Shown here piece by piece: positions 35,053 through 44,115 of a DNA stretch of 60,111 nucleotides. The position numbers and the translations under genes were made by a program. This stretch comes from Salinivenus lutea. Lineage in GTDB: Bacteria > Bacteroidota > Rhodothermia > Rhodothermales > Salinibacteraceae. Under the pieces are notes generated by a model. The model saw only the letters and a list, made by a program, of their open reading frames with translations. It was not told the DNA's origin and made no database searches. The stretch is taken from assembly GCA_002894685.1 (NCBI GenBank), contig NCRC01000024.1:1-60111 (forward strand). Direction: 5' to 3'. How positions within the stretch are numbered: the first letter of the stretch is position 1; the number at the start of each line of letters is the position of its first letter.

Positions 35053-37200
35053 ATGGACCACTGCGACCACTGCGGGCTCCCGCTGTCCGGCGCCGACATC
35101 ACCGGCGAGGACGGCACCGCGCACTACTGCTGCCACGGCTGCCGCATGGTGGCCGACACCCTGGACACCCCCGAGGACGACTCTCTGGGGGGCGAGCACC
35201 AGATGCTTCTCTTCCGCCTCTTCGGCGGGGTGCTCATGGCCGGGTTCGTGATGGCGTTCAGCCTGGCCATTAGCTCCGGGTACGGATTTGAGGCCCTGCG
35301 GCGGCTGGAGCACGACGTGAGCACGGCCCACTGGGTGCTCCTCCTCCCGGCCGTGCCCGCCCTGCTGCTTCTCGGCCTCCCCCTCCTCCGCTCGGCCTGG
35401 GCCGACCTCCGCGAGCGCCGCCTGACGCTCAACGTGCTGTTTACCCTGGGCACGACCAGCGCCGTCGCGGTGAGTGCGCTCAGCTACGTGCGGGGCACCG
35501 GTCCCATCTACCTGGAAACGGCCGTCATGCTGCTCGCGCTGTATACGCTGGGCCGCTACCTAACCGCCCGCGCCAAGGGCACCACCGCCCGGGTGCTCCA
35601 CCACCTCATGGACGTGCCCGATGCGATCTACACCCGACTGCACCCCGACCCCGGCGAGGTGGCGCCCGAGGCGCTCCGCGAGGGCGACCGGATCCGCGTG
35701 CGGGCCGGCGACGTGATACCGGCGGACGGGACCGTGACCGAGGGCCGCAGCTACGTCGACGAGAGCAGCCTGACGGGCGAGGCCCAACCGGTCGTGAAGG
35801 AACCGGGGGCTTCCGTGTACGCCGGAACCTCGGCCCTGGACGGGGCCCTCACGATCAACGTTACGGCCGTGGCCGAGGAGCGTCGCCTCGCCCGGGTGGC
35901 CGCCATGATGCGCCGCGCCCTGGAGCGCCCGCCCCGCATCGCCCGGCGCATCGACCGCATCCTGCGATGGCTCATCCCCGGCGTCGTCGTGCTCGCCCTT
36001 GTCACGTTCGGGGCGTGGTGGTGGGTCGCCGGCTTTGCGAAAGCACTCTACGTTGCGCTCAGCGTCGTCCTCATCACCTGCCCCTGTGCGCTCGGCGTGG
36101 CGATTCCCCTCTCCCTCGTCGTGGCCCTCAAGCAGGCGGCGCGCGAGGGCATCCTGCTGCGGTCGGGGCGGTCCCTGATCGCCCTGGCCCGGGCCGAATC
36201 GGTGGTGTTCGACAAGACCGGCACCCTCACCACGATGCAGGGGCCCCGGATCGACGTGCGGGTGCCCGAGACGGTCCGCGCCGGCGACCGCTCGTCCGAG
36301 GGCTCCGCCCCCGCCTCCCTGCTCCGGCGCGCCGCCGCGGTCGAGCAGGGCACCCGGCACGCGCTGGGCCGCGCCATCGTCGACGCGGCCTCGGCGGAGG
36401 ACGAGCCGCTCCCGTCCGCGTCGGACGTCGTCACGCACCCCGGCGCCGGCGTCCACGGAACGGTGCACACGCCCGACGGCCCCCGCCGCGTCGGGGTGGG
36501 CAACGAGCGGCTGCTGGACACGCTGGGGGCGTCTGCTCCCTCGCCCCTCGCCGAGGCACGTGCCCGCGAGCAGGCCGAGGGGCGCAGCGGGCTCTACGTG
36601 GTCGAGGAGGGGCGAGCGGTCGGCCTGCTTGTGCTCGACGAGCAACTCGCGCCCCACGCGCCGGAGGCCGTCGCGGCCCTGCAGGAGCAGGTGGGCTCCG
36701 TCACGGTGCTCACGGGCGACCACCCGGCGTCGGCCCGCCGCCTGGCCGATGCGCTCGGGGTCTCCGTCGTCCCGGAGGTCACGCCCGCCGACAAGGCGGA
36801 TCGGCTCACCGCCCGCCACGCCGAGCGCGGCCCTGTGGTCATGGTGGGGGACGGCATCAACGACGCCGCGGCGATTGCCGAAGCCGACGTGGGCGTCGCC
36901 CTCTCCACCGGGGCCTCCGTCTCCATGGAGGCCGCCGACGTGACCCTCTACCATCCGGACCTCCGACTGCTCCCCTGGCTCCACCGCCTCGCCTCCCGCA
37001 CCGATCGGGTGATTCGACAGAATTTGTGGTGGACGTTCGGCTACAACGCCATCGGGCTCGGCCTCGCCGTGGCGGGGATCCTCCACCCCCTGGCCGCCGT
37101 CGCCATCATGACTGTTAGCAGCCTGCTGGTCACGGGCAACGCCTACCGGCTCCAACGCACGGCCCCGCCCGACGGATCGCCGAGCGCCGCGGCCGCCTAG
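35053..37200 (+). CDS. ccoI: CcoI-type copper-transporting P1B ATPase
   Basis: A 715-residue P-type ATPase. The N terminus is a cysteine-rich metal-binding domain (CDHCGLPLSG, then YCCHGCRMV) typical of ATPases in cbb3 gene sets, instead of a plain HMA domain. The ion-channel motif is CPC (343-345), the phosphorylation site DKTGTLT begins at Asp387, and GDGINDAAAIAEADVGVAL lies near 600. In the family it moves copper needed for the CuB centre of CcoN. Last gene of the oxidase operon. Confidence 0.93.
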   Translation: MDHCDHCGLPLSGADITGEDGTAHYCCHGCRMVADTLDTPEDDSLGGEHQMLLFRLFGGVLMAGFVMAFSLAISSGYGFEALRRLEHDVSTAHWVLLLPAVPALLLLGLPLLRSAWADLRERRLTLNVLFTLGTTSAVAVSALSYVRGTGPIYLETAVMLLALYTLGRYLTARAKGTTARVLHHLMDVPDAIYTRLHPDPGEVAPEALREGDRIRVRAGDVIPADGTVTEGRSYVDESSLTGEAQPVVKEPGASVYAGTSALDGALTINVTAVAEERRLARVAAMMRRALERPPRIARRIDRILRWLIPGVVVLALVTFGAWWWVAGFAKALYVALSVVLITCPCALGVAIPLSLVVALKQAAREGILLRSGRSLIALARAESVVFDKTGTLTTMQGPRIDVRVPETVRAGDRSSEGSAPASLLRRAAAVEQGTRHALGRAIVDAASAEDEPLPSASDVVTHPGAGVHGTVHTPDGPRRVGVGNERLLDTLGASAPSPLAEARAREQAEGRSGLYVVEEGRAVGLLVLDEQLAPHAPEAVAALQEQVGSVTVLTGDHPASARRLADALGVSVVPEVTPADKADRLTARHAERGPVVMVGDGINDAAAIAEADVGVALSTGASVSMEAADVTLYHPDLRLLPWLHRLASRTDRVIRQNLWWTFGYNAIGLGLAVAGILHPLAAVAIMTVSSLLVTGNAYRLQRTAPPDGSPSAAAA

Positions 37201-37608
37201 CCCGGATGCCGCGGCGCTACATTCGCCCCTTCCGCCTCCCGCCCTGGGACCTGCAGGGAAAAGATGTAGTTGCGGCCCTCCTCCTCACCGGCCCCGCGTT
37301 GAGCCGATCCAGACGACGCGGCCGTACACGTCGGACGTCGGGCTCCTGCACGTGCTTGTCGGGGGCGTCGGCCCGGTTGGGCGGGGTCCGTTTCAGGGGC
37401 ATTTTGGGCGTTTGTCGACAAACATCCCGGAAAGGTCTCCCGTTACGACTTTCTGTGTTTACGTGCCTTTACAAGTAAGGATCAAAACAGGAGGCACGAA
37501 GTTGTTTTGGGGAGAGCCGGGGCTCATCGACGGTCCCTTTTCCCCTGCTCCCTTCCTCTAGGGATCGCCGCGTACGCACTGTTCTCGATCCACATTCCTC
37601 GCCCGACC
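37201..37608. other. 408-bp intergenic region with one shared regulatory motif
   Basis: No convincing gene. The first ~200 bases are GC-rich; from about 37440 the composition turns AT-rich, as in a promoter. A TGTGTTTAC motif lies at 37454-37462 and the segment 37446-37495 (TTACAAGTAAGG, TCAAAACAGG) may hold the promoter of the DUF2892 gene. Confidence 0.6.
37454..37466. promoter_or_regulatory. TGTRTTTAC-type motif upstream of the DUF2892 gene
   Basis: TGTGTTTACGTGC, nearly identical over 16 bases to the site before the GntR gene (both start TCTGTGTTTAC). It lies about 150 bases before the DUF2892 start, so it would act on a promoter in this AT-rich stretch. Confidence 0.4.
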
Positions 37609-37815
37609 ATGACCAAAAACATGGGGTCTCTCGACCGCACCCTTCGCACCCTTGCCGCATTGGTGGTGGGAATTCTCTACCTGACCGGCACTCTTGGCGG
37701 CACCACAGCGATCCTTCTGGGCGTGGTTGCCCTGGCATTTGTGCTCACCAGCTTCGTGGGCACGTGTCCGCTGTACACTCCGTTCGGCCTTTCCACCCGT
37801 AGACCGACGGACTGA
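37609..37815 (+). CDS. DUF2892 membrane protein (YgaP TM-domain-like)
   Basis: A 68-residue protein with the DUF2892 pattern: MGSLDRTLRTLAALVVGILY, a second helix GTTAILLGVVALAFVLTSFV, and the C-terminal CPLYTPFGLST. In YgaP this two-helix unit follows a rhodanese domain; here it stands alone. The ATG at 37609 was chosen for the correct family start. A related gene lies at 46499-46750. Confidence 0.85.
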   Translation: MTKNMGSLDRTLRTLAALVVGILYLTGTLGGTTAILLGVVALAFVLTSFVGTCPLYTPFGLSTRRPTD

Positions 37816-38126
37816 CCCGCCTCCGTTCGCACGTTCTCCCTGCCCATCAGGGGTCGGGGGACGGAGCCGCCCCGCCGAAGGGGCTCCGCGCCACACGGTT
37901 CATCTGGGGTCGGCCCTGCCCCATGCGGTGCGAACCCCTTTGGTGGGGTCCTGTCTGCTCGGTGTCGTGCGCCCGGCGTGTCCACGGCCTCGCCGGGATC
38001 GCATGCCCCCGAGCAGAAACACGTGTAAATACATGTTAGTATATTTAATCCCTGCTACGGAGCCGGGCCCGGGAGAGGGGCTCGCTCCCTTGCATTTCCT
38101 CTCCACAAACAACGGCTACTCGATTG
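37816..38126. other. 311-bp intergenic region with the dps promoter
   Basis: The first ~190 bases are GC-rich with several local inverted repeats (GGGGCTCCG region) and no gene. The last 110 bases are AT-rich: the palindrome at 38021-38036 is followed by GTTAGTATATTTAATCCC, a likely promoter of dps. Confidence 0.6.
38021..38036. promoter_or_regulatory. Palindromic TGTAAATACA operator candidate upstream of dps
   Basis: ACGTGT-AAAT-ACATGT with outer AACA/TGTT flanks that extend the dyad. It matches the palindrome before the cbb3 operon in its centre (TGTAAATACA). It lies 91 bases before the dps start and directly before an AT-rich promoter-like stretch. Confidence 0.6.
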
Positions 38127-38636
38127 ATGTCTGATTCTCCCTCCCGCGCAGTGGCTGCTTCTGATCCCGACCCGGCCCCGGCCCCCGGGACGGTGGACAC
38201 CGAGGTGACCCTGGGCCTGAATGCCCTCCTGGCCAACGCGACGGTGTTCTACCAGAAGGTGCGCCACTACCACTGGAATGTGACGGGTCCCCATTTCTTC
38301 ACGCTCCACGACAAGTTCGAAGAGCTGTACGGCGTCTGGAACGACGCCACCGACGCGATCGCCGAGCAGGTGCGCAGCCGGGGCGACCGGCCCGTACACA
38401 CCCTCGCTGACATCTTGGACCTTGCCTCCCTGGAGGAGGACCCGAGCACCCCGGCGGCCGACGAGATGGTCGAGGTCGTAATCGCGGACCTCGCGGCCCT
38501 CGACGCGCAGGTTCAGAATCTCGCCGAGCGAGCCGAGCGCGCAGAGGACGCCGATGCGGTCCCCATGCTCGAGGACCTCAGTGAGCAGATCCGAGAGGAC
38601 CGCTGGATGCTGCGGGCCTGGCTCAACGACCTGTAG
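38127..38636 (+). CDS. dps: Dps-family DNA-binding ferritin-like protein
   Basis: A 169-residue Dps. Ferroxidase-site motifs are in order: YQKVRHYHWNVTGPHFFTLHDKFEELYG (residues 42-69) with the conserved His, His, Asp and Glu, then RGDRPVHTLADILDLASLEED. An acidic 25-residue N-terminal extension replaces the lysine-rich tail of E. coli Dps, fitting a halophilic cytoplasm. Dps oxidises iron with peroxide and protects DNA. The ATG at 38127 was chosen over a TTG at 38124. A terminator follows. Confidence 0.92.
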   Translation: MSDSPSRAVAASDPDPAPAPGTVDTEVTLGLNALLANATVFYQKVRHYHWNVTGPHFFTLHDKFEELYGVWNDATDAIAEQVRSRGDRPVHTLADILDLASLEEDPSTPAADEMVEVVIADLAALDAQVQNLAERAERAEDADAVPMLEDLSEQIREDRWMLRAWLNDL

Positions 38637-38659
38637 TTCCGCCGGGACGTGCAGACTTG

Positions 38660-38693
38660 GCCCCCGTTTCCGGGCTGGGAGCGGGGGCTTTTT
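38660..38693 (+). terminator. Rho-independent terminator after dps
   Basis: GCCCCCG and CGGGGGC pair around a 15-base loop and are followed by five T residues, 24 bases after the dps stop. Confidence 0.8.
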
Positions 38694-38800
38694 CTGTGTG
38701 CAGCTTCTGTGTGTCGCCGCTTCTCGTCGCAGCGCCTCTCCTCACGTCGATGAATCGCCGGGAGGGCATTGCCCCGCTCCGCTTTCCCCTCTAGTGCCCC

Positions 38801-41800
38801 ATGAACCGCGCCATTGCCTGGTTTGCGCGCCACGGCGTTGCGGCCAACCTGCTGATGATGCTCCTCCTGGTCGGCGGGGGCGTGGCCGGGGGCCTCGTGG
38901 TGCAGGAGAACTTTCCGGAGTTCAGCCTCGACGCCGTGGAGGTGCGGGTGCGCTATCCCGGCGCCTCGCCCGAGGACGTGGAGGACGACATCATTCGGCG
39001 CGTGGAGGACCGCATCGAAGGCGTCGAGGGCATCGACCGGCTGCTGGGCACCGCGGCGGACAACATTGGGGTGGTGACCGCGGAGCTGAAGCGCGGCACC
39101 AACCTGGACCGCGCCCGCACCGACATCAAGTCGGAGGTCGACCGCGTCACGTCGTTTCCCGAAACCGCGGAGGAGCCGGTCGTGACGGAGGTGACCAACC
39201 GGGAGCAGGTGCTCCAGGTGGCCCTCCACGGAGAAGCGTCCCTGCGCGCGCTCAAAAACGCCGCCCAACGCGCCGAGGGTGACCTCACGCGCACCCCGCA
39301 GGTCTCGTACACGGACGTCAGTGGCGTGCCCGACGAGGAGATTTCCATCGAAGTGTCCCGCGATGCCCTGCGGGCGCACGGCCTCACGCTGGGACAGGTG
39401 TCGCGGATCGTGCGCGAGGGGAGCCTCGACCTCCCCGGCGGCAGCATCGAGACAGAGGACTCGGACATCACCATTCGGACCGAGGGACAGAACTACACGA
39501 AGTCGGGCTTCGAAGACATCGTCCTGCTGAGCCGGAGTGACGGCACCAACGTGCTCCTCGGGGACGTGGCGACCGTCGTGGACGGGTTCGAGCAGAATTC
39601 GGACCTCCGCACGCGATTTGACGGCGATCCGGCCGTCCTGCTCAACGTCTTCCGGACGGGCGACGAGCAGGCGCTGAGCGTGGAGGAGGCGGTCAAGACC
39701 TACCTCCACGAGACGCTTCGTCCGTCCCTGCCGCGGGGCATCGAGGCCACCGTCTGGCGAAACAGCGCCGAGGGCCTGCGGACGCGCCTCAACATCATGG
39801 TCGAGAACGGGATCCTGGGGCTGGTTCTCGTCCTGGTGGTGCTCACGCTCTTTCTTGCCCCGCGGAAGGCGTTCTGGACCGCCTCGGGCATCCTGCTCTC
39901 GTTCGTCGGCGCACTGATCTTGATGCAGCAGCTGGGCGTGTCGATCAACATGCTGTCGGTGTTCGGCTTCATCATCGCGATGGGCATCGCGGTGGACGAC
40001 GCCATCGTGGTGGTGGAGAACGTCTACACCGAACAGGAGCGCACGGGCGACCCGCTGACGGCGGCCGTCGAGGGCACCTGGCGCGTGGCGACGCCCGTGG
40101 TGTTTGCCGTGCTCACCACCATCGCCGCGTTCTCGCCGCTTCTCTTCGTGGGCGGCACGATCGGGAAGTTTCTCGGCGACATCCCCACGGTCGTCATCTT
40201 CGTGCTGATCGTGTCGGTGGTGGAGGTGCTCTTCGTGCTGCCGTCCCACCTGTCCCACGGCACGGACGAGGACGGCCCGTCTACCGCCGTGGGCCGATGG
40301 CTCGACGCGGTTCGCGCCGGGGTCCACGATCGCCTCGTGGCGTTCGTCCACGGGCCCCTGACGCGTCTCCTTCAGTTTGCCACGCGCCGCTACGGGGTGA
40401 CGCTGGTCGGCGGCCTCTCGCTCCTCGTCGTCACGTTCAGTCTCGTGGCGAACGGGTACGTCAAGAACGAATTCTTCCCCAGCATCCCCGGCAACGTGGT
40501 AACGGCCCAGCTGGAGATGCCGCCGGGCACCAGTGCCGACGAGACCGCCCGCCGGGCCGAGCGGCTCCGGGCGCAGGGCCTGGGGGTCCTCCGCGATCTA
40601 GAAAAGGAGGCGGACGAGCGGCTGCTGGAGACCACCTACACGACGGTGAGCCGCCAGCCGGTGGCCTCGGGTGGGCGCACGCAGGCCGGCTTCACGGCCC
40701 CGCGCCCCAATGTGGCGGAGGTGAGCATCGAGATGGTGGACGCAGAGGCGCGCAGCGTCCCCTCCCCGGTTCTCGAAGAGCAGTGGCGCGACACGGTGGC
40801 CCCCCCCGCCGGGGGGCAGTCCCTCGCGTTTACCAGCACCGCGGGCGGTCCGGGCGGCAACCCGGTCTCCGTGCAGCTGTTCGCCCCGACAACCGACGCC
40901 ATGACGCGTGCCGCGGACGTCGTGCAGGACACGCTCCAGCGGTACGCCGGCGTCCAGGACGTAACCATTGACTGGGAAGAAAAGCGCGAGCTGTCTCTCC
41001 GCATGAAGCCGGCGGCCCGCTCCCTCGGGCTCACCCTGAGCGACGTCGCCCAGCAGGTGCGGGCGGCCTTCTTCGGCACGGAATCGTTCCGCCTGCAGCG
41101 GGGCCAGGACGAGGTACGGGTCTACGCCCGCCTGCCCGCCGACGAACGGAACGCGGTCGAGGACCTGTCCGACTACCGCATCCGCACGTCCGGCGGCGCC
41201 GAGGTCCCCCTGGAGGAGGTGGCGACGGTCTCGCTCGGCACCAGCCCCACCCAGATCGACCGGCAGGACGGGCGCCGCGTCGTCACGGTAAGCGCCGACG
41301 TCAACCCCGCCGTCACGACGGGCGGGGCGGCCACGGCCCGCCTCGAACAGGCGACGCTCCCGGCCCTTCAGGCGCAGGTTCCGACCCTGTCCTACCAGTT
41401 CGGCGGTCAGCAGCGTGAGCAGCGGAAGGCACAGGGCTCGCTCCAGATTGGCTTTTTGCTGGCCCTGTTCGCCATCTACGGCCTCCTGGCCATTCCCTTC
41501 CGATCCTACGTGCAGCCGCTCATCATCATGAGCACGATCCCCTTCGCCTGGATCGGCGCCCTGCTCGGCCATTTTCTGCTCGGCTACAACCTGATCCTGC
41601 CCAGCATCTTCGGCATCATCGGACTCAGTGGCGTCATCGTGAACGACGCGCTCGTGATGATCGACTTTGCGAACGAGGAGCGGGACGAAGGGGCCTCGTG
41701 GCGCGCGGCCCTCGTCCGCGCCGGGCAGGTGCGCTTCCGCCCCATTCTGCTGACCTCGCTCACCACCTTTTTTGGCCTCGCGCCCTTCATCCTGGAACGG

Positions 41801-41995
41801 AGCGTGGAGGCGCAGTTTCTGGTGCCTATGGCCATCAGCCTGGGCGGGGGCATCCTGGTGGGCACGGCCGTGCTCATGCTGATCGTGCCGGCCCTGGCCC
41901 TGCTACAGCGCGACGCTACTGCCTGGCTCCAACGCACCTTCGCCGGCTCCTCCGGCGCTCCCACTGGTTCCTCTCCCGCCCCGCCCGCCTCATGA
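38801..41995 (+). CDS. RND-family efflux permease (no adjacent adaptor)
   Basis: A 1064-residue inner-membrane transporter of the AcrB/HAE1-like RND family with 12 TM helices in two repeats. Seen: AANLLMMLLLVGGGVAGGLV (TM1), EVRVRYPGASPEDVEDDIIR, the proton-relay aspartates in GIAVDDAIVVVENVY near residue 398, and VNDALVMIDFANEERDEGAS in the second half. Unlike the pump at 47146-50385, no adaptor or TolC gene lies beside it, so it must borrow partners or act alone. Substrate unknown. Confidence 0.9.
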   Translation: MNRAIAWFARHGVAANLLMMLLLVGGGVAGGLVVQENFPEFSLDAVEVRVRYPGASPEDVEDDIIRRVEDRIEGVEGIDRLLGTAADNIGVVTAELKRGTNLDRARTDIKSEVDRVTSFPETAEEPVVTEVTNREQVLQVALHGEASLRALKNAAQRAEGDLTRTPQVSYTDVSGVPDEEISIEVSRDALRAHGLTLGQVSRIVREGSLDLPGGSIETEDSDITIRTEGQNYTKSGFEDIVLLSRSDGTNVLLGDVATVVDGFEQNSDLRTRFDGDPAVLLNVFRTGDEQALSVEEAVKTYLHETLRPSLPRGIEATVWRNSAEGLRTRLNIMVENGILGLVLVLVVLTLFLAPRKAFWTASGILLSFVGALILMQQLGVSINMLSVFGFIIAMGIAVDDAIVVVENVYTEQERTGDPLTAAVEGTWRVATPVVFAVLTTIAAFSPLLFVGGTIGKFLGDIPTVVIFVLIVSVVEVLFVLPSHLSHGTDEDGPSTAVGRWLDAVRAGVHDRLVAFVHGPLTRLLQFATRRYGVTLVGGLSLLVVTFSLVANGYVKNEFFPSIPGNVVTAQLEMPPGTSADETARRAERLRAQGLGVLRDLEKEADERLLETTYTTVSRQPVASGGRTQAGFTAPRPNVAEVSIEMVDAEARSVPSPVLEEQWRDTVAPPAGGQSLAFTSTAGGPGGNPVSVQLFAPTTDAMTRAADVVQDTLQRYAGVQDVTIDWEEKRELSLRMKPAARSLGLTLSDVAQQVRAAFFGTESFRLQRGQDEVRVYARLPADERNAVEDLSDYRIRTSGGAEVPLEEVATVSLGTSPTQIDRQDGRRVVTVSADVNPAVTTGGAATARLEQATLPALQAQVPTLSYQFGGQQREQRKAQGSLQIGFLLALFAIYGLLAIPFRSYVQPLIIMSTIPFAWIGALLGHFLLGYNLILPSIFGIIGLSGVIVNDALVMIDFANEERDEGASWRAALVRAGQVRFRPILLTSLTTFFGLAPFILERSVEAQFLVPMAISLGGGILVGTAVLMLIVPALALLQRDATAWLQRTFAGSSGAPTGSSPAPPAS

Positions 41996-42125
41996 TCCGC
42001 ATTCGCTTTCGCCTTGACTCCCCTGCTCGCAGGACCGCGCAGCAGGACAAATGACCGGGCCGGGCCCCTTCCGGCCCCTGAAGACGACGAATCGCATTGT
42101 ACTTTGAACACAGATTTTTGCTCTC

Positions 42126-42611
42126 ATGATTTCGACCGTTCCTCCCGCCCTCCAACGACTGCCCTCCGGCCTTGGGATGGGGGCTTTCCTCCTACTCGCG
42201 ACCGCCCTCCTGGCCCTGCCCCCGACGGGGCACGCCCAACCCACCACCTCCGCGGATTCTGATGCCCCCGAAACGGCCTATCTCGTGCGCAGTGCCGAGG
42301 CCCTTCCGGTAGCCCTTATGAGCGCCCGCACCTCCCTCACCCGCCCCGCGGCAAGCGACAGCTTCACCGCGGCGGCCGCGGATGTCGTGGTCGTGGGCCC
42401 GGCCGTGGAGGCCCTCGCCACCGGTAGCGAGCACGCCGACGCCCTCCGCCAGAGCCTGGACGCGGGCGTACGGGTCGTGGCCTGCGAACTCGCCATGGAG
42501 AAGGTCGGGGTGGCTACGGACGACCTGCTCGATGGCGTCGACACGGCCCCGAACGGATTTCACGAGCTGTTTCGCCTCCAGGAGAACGGCTACGTCACCC
42601 TGCAGCTGTAG
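42126..42611 (+). CDS. Exported DsrE-like protein
   Basis: A 161-residue protein with signal peptide GAFLLLATALLALPPTGHAQ. The rest resembles a DsrE/DsrF-like fold: DVVVVGPAVEALATGSEHAD, then the conserved cysteine strand VRVVACELAMEKVGVATDDL, ending NGFHELFRLQENGYVTLQL. DsrE-like proteins carry or bind sulfur through this cysteine; the periplasmic location is unusual relative to cytoplasmic DsrE. Convergent with the haem lipoprotein. Confidence 0.75.
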   Translation: MISTVPPALQRLPSGLGMGAFLLLATALLALPPTGHAQPTTSADSDAPETAYLVRSAEALPVALMSARTSLTRPAASDSFTAAAADVVVVGPAVEALATGSEHADALRQSLDAGVRVVACELAMEKVGVATDDLLDGVDTAPNGFHELFRLQENGYVTLQL

Positions 42612-42627
42612 GCTGGGGCCGGCCCGG

Positions 42628-43239
42628 CTACGATTCCGGTTCCGAAGGATCGGGCACAAAGACCGCGTAGATCCCCCGCAGGTCGCCCGGCTCAAAGCCG
42701 TAGGCCCGGTCGTCCGGGTAGCGCTCCTTCACAAAGTCGGGGCGCTCCTCCTTCGCACCGTGGCAGGCCGTACAGGACGGCTGAACGGGAATCCGGCGGG
42801 CGTAGCGCCAGCCTTCGGTGTTCTCCCGAACCGTGCGGATCCACACCTCCGTCTGCTCGGGATCTTCAGCCAATTGGTCATGGAGCCGTTGCGCCTCAGC
42901 GTCAGGCTCGTGCGCCGGGTTGCGATACTTTTCGGCGAGTTGCTGCACGGTCCATCCGTTTGCCGCCCCGATTTCCTGGGCGCGCATGCCGACCGGCGCA
43001 CACACTCGCTGAAACGTGGACGTGTCAACCGGCGTCTCAATGGTCTTGGCGAGCGACTCCCGCATGTCATTCAGCGCAGCAATCTCACGCTCGACCCGCT
43101 GTCGAATTGAATCGGGAGGGACCTGGGACGCAGACGCCGTCGCCTCTCCCCCCTCCGCACCACCGGAGTCCGGGCTCTCGCATCCGACGAGGAGCAGCCC
43201 TCCGCTAAGAAGAAGACCCATACACACTGATCGAATCAT
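42628..43239 (-). CDS. Mono-haem c lipoprotein of the DUF3365 family
   Basis: A 203-residue lipoprotein (lipobox LLVGC). The haem c motif CTACHG lies near residue 157 within VQPSCTACHGAKEERPDFV, followed by YPDDRAYGFEPGDLRGIYAV, the typical DUF3365 (Tll0287-like) ending. These domains act as redox or gas-sensing cytochromes; electron partner unknown. ATG 43239 was chosen over a GTG three codons upstream. Divergent from the exported protein at 43264 with only 24 bases between starts. Confidence 0.8.
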   Translation of the reverse strand: MIRSVCMGLLLSGGLLLVGCESPDSGGAEGGEATASASQVPPDSIRQRVEREIAALNDMRESLAKTIETPVDTSTFQRVCAPVGMRAQEIGAANGWTVQQLAEKYRNPAHEPDAEAQRLHDQLAEDPEQTEVWIRTVRENTEGWRYARRIPVQPSCTACHGAKEERPDFVKERYPDDRAYGFEPGDLRGIYAVFVPDPSEPES

Positions 43240-43263
43240 CTTGTACACCTCACATTGCAGACT

Positions 43264-44070
43264 ATGAACAATTTTGCCCAGAGCAATCGCCTTTCTCTTC
43301 CTGTCTTCAGTCTATGGATTGCAGGACTTCTTTTCTTGTCCGCCGTCCCCCTGCAGCCCGTCGCGGCCCAGGAGGCGGTGCCCACGCAGGTGACCGTGCG
43401 CGCCATCTCCAACGACGCGAAGCTGATCCAGGACCCGGTGGGCGGGGCCCGCATTACGATTGAGGACGCTGACACCGGTGCGGTCCTGGCCGAGGGGCAA
43501 CAGACCGGAGATTCTGGCAGCACCGAGAAAATCATGCGCCAGGCCCATGAGCGCGGCGCCACGATCTACGAGGCGCCCGGCGCCGCCAAGTACGACACGA
43601 CGCTCGCCCTGACCGAGCCGACCCGCGTGCGCATCACGGCCGAGGGGCCGCTCGATTACCCACAGGCGATGCAGACCGCCTCGAAGACGACGGTGTTGAT
43701 GCCGGGGGAGGACGTGACGGGCGACGGCATCACGCTTACCCTGCACGGCTTCATCGTAGAGGTTCTGTCCCCCACGAACACCGACGCGGCGCCGGGCGAG
43801 GCCCTGCCCGTGCGGGCCCGCGTCCGCATGATGTGCGGCTGTCCCACCGAGCCGGGCGGCCTTTGGGACTCGGATCGCTACACCATCCAGGCCCAGCTGC
43901 TCCGAAACGGTACCGTCGTCGCCGAAGCCCCGCTCTCGTTTGCGGGCACGACCAACGAATACGACGGCACCCTGACCGTGCCCGAGGGCGGCGCCACCGA
44001 CGTTCGCGTCACGGCCGCCGACGCCGACCGGGTGAACTTCGGCGCTGAGACGGTCTCCCTGGGCCAGTAG
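43264..44070 (+). CDS. Exported beta-rich protein of unknown function
   Basis: A 268-residue protein with signal peptide FSLWIAGLLFLSAVPLQPVAAQ. Two carboxypeptidase-regulatory-like or Ig-like regions are suggested by QVTVRAISNDAKLI...GARITIEDADTGAVL and RIRAEGP-type strands. A notable element is VRARVRMMCGCPTEPGGLWD (CxC plus following Pro), which could bind metal or a prosthetic group. I do not recognise a family. It shares a short divergent promoter region with the haem lipoprotein, which suggests a common function. Confidence 0.65.
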   Translation: MNNFAQSNRLSLPVFSLWIAGLLFLSAVPLQPVAAQEAVPTQVTVRAISNDAKLIQDPVGGARITIEDADTGAVLAEGQQTGDSGSTEKIMRQAHERGATIYEAPGAAKYDTTLALTEPTRVRITAEGPLDYPQAMQTASKTTVLMPGEDVTGDGITLTLHGFIVEVLSPTNTDAAPGEALPVRARVRMMCGCPTEPGGLWDSDRYTIQAQLLRNGTVVAEAPLSFAGTTNEYDGTLTVPEGGATDVRVTAADADRVNFGAETVSLGQ

Positions 44071-44115
44071 CCTCTTTCCGTCCGCGCGTTCTCTTCTCTC
44101 TTTCCGTTCTCTGCT

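Noticed and set aside
37206-37478. Small plus-strand frame after ccoI
   Set aside because: Arg/Pro-rich translation with no motif; it crosses into the AT-rich promoter stretch.
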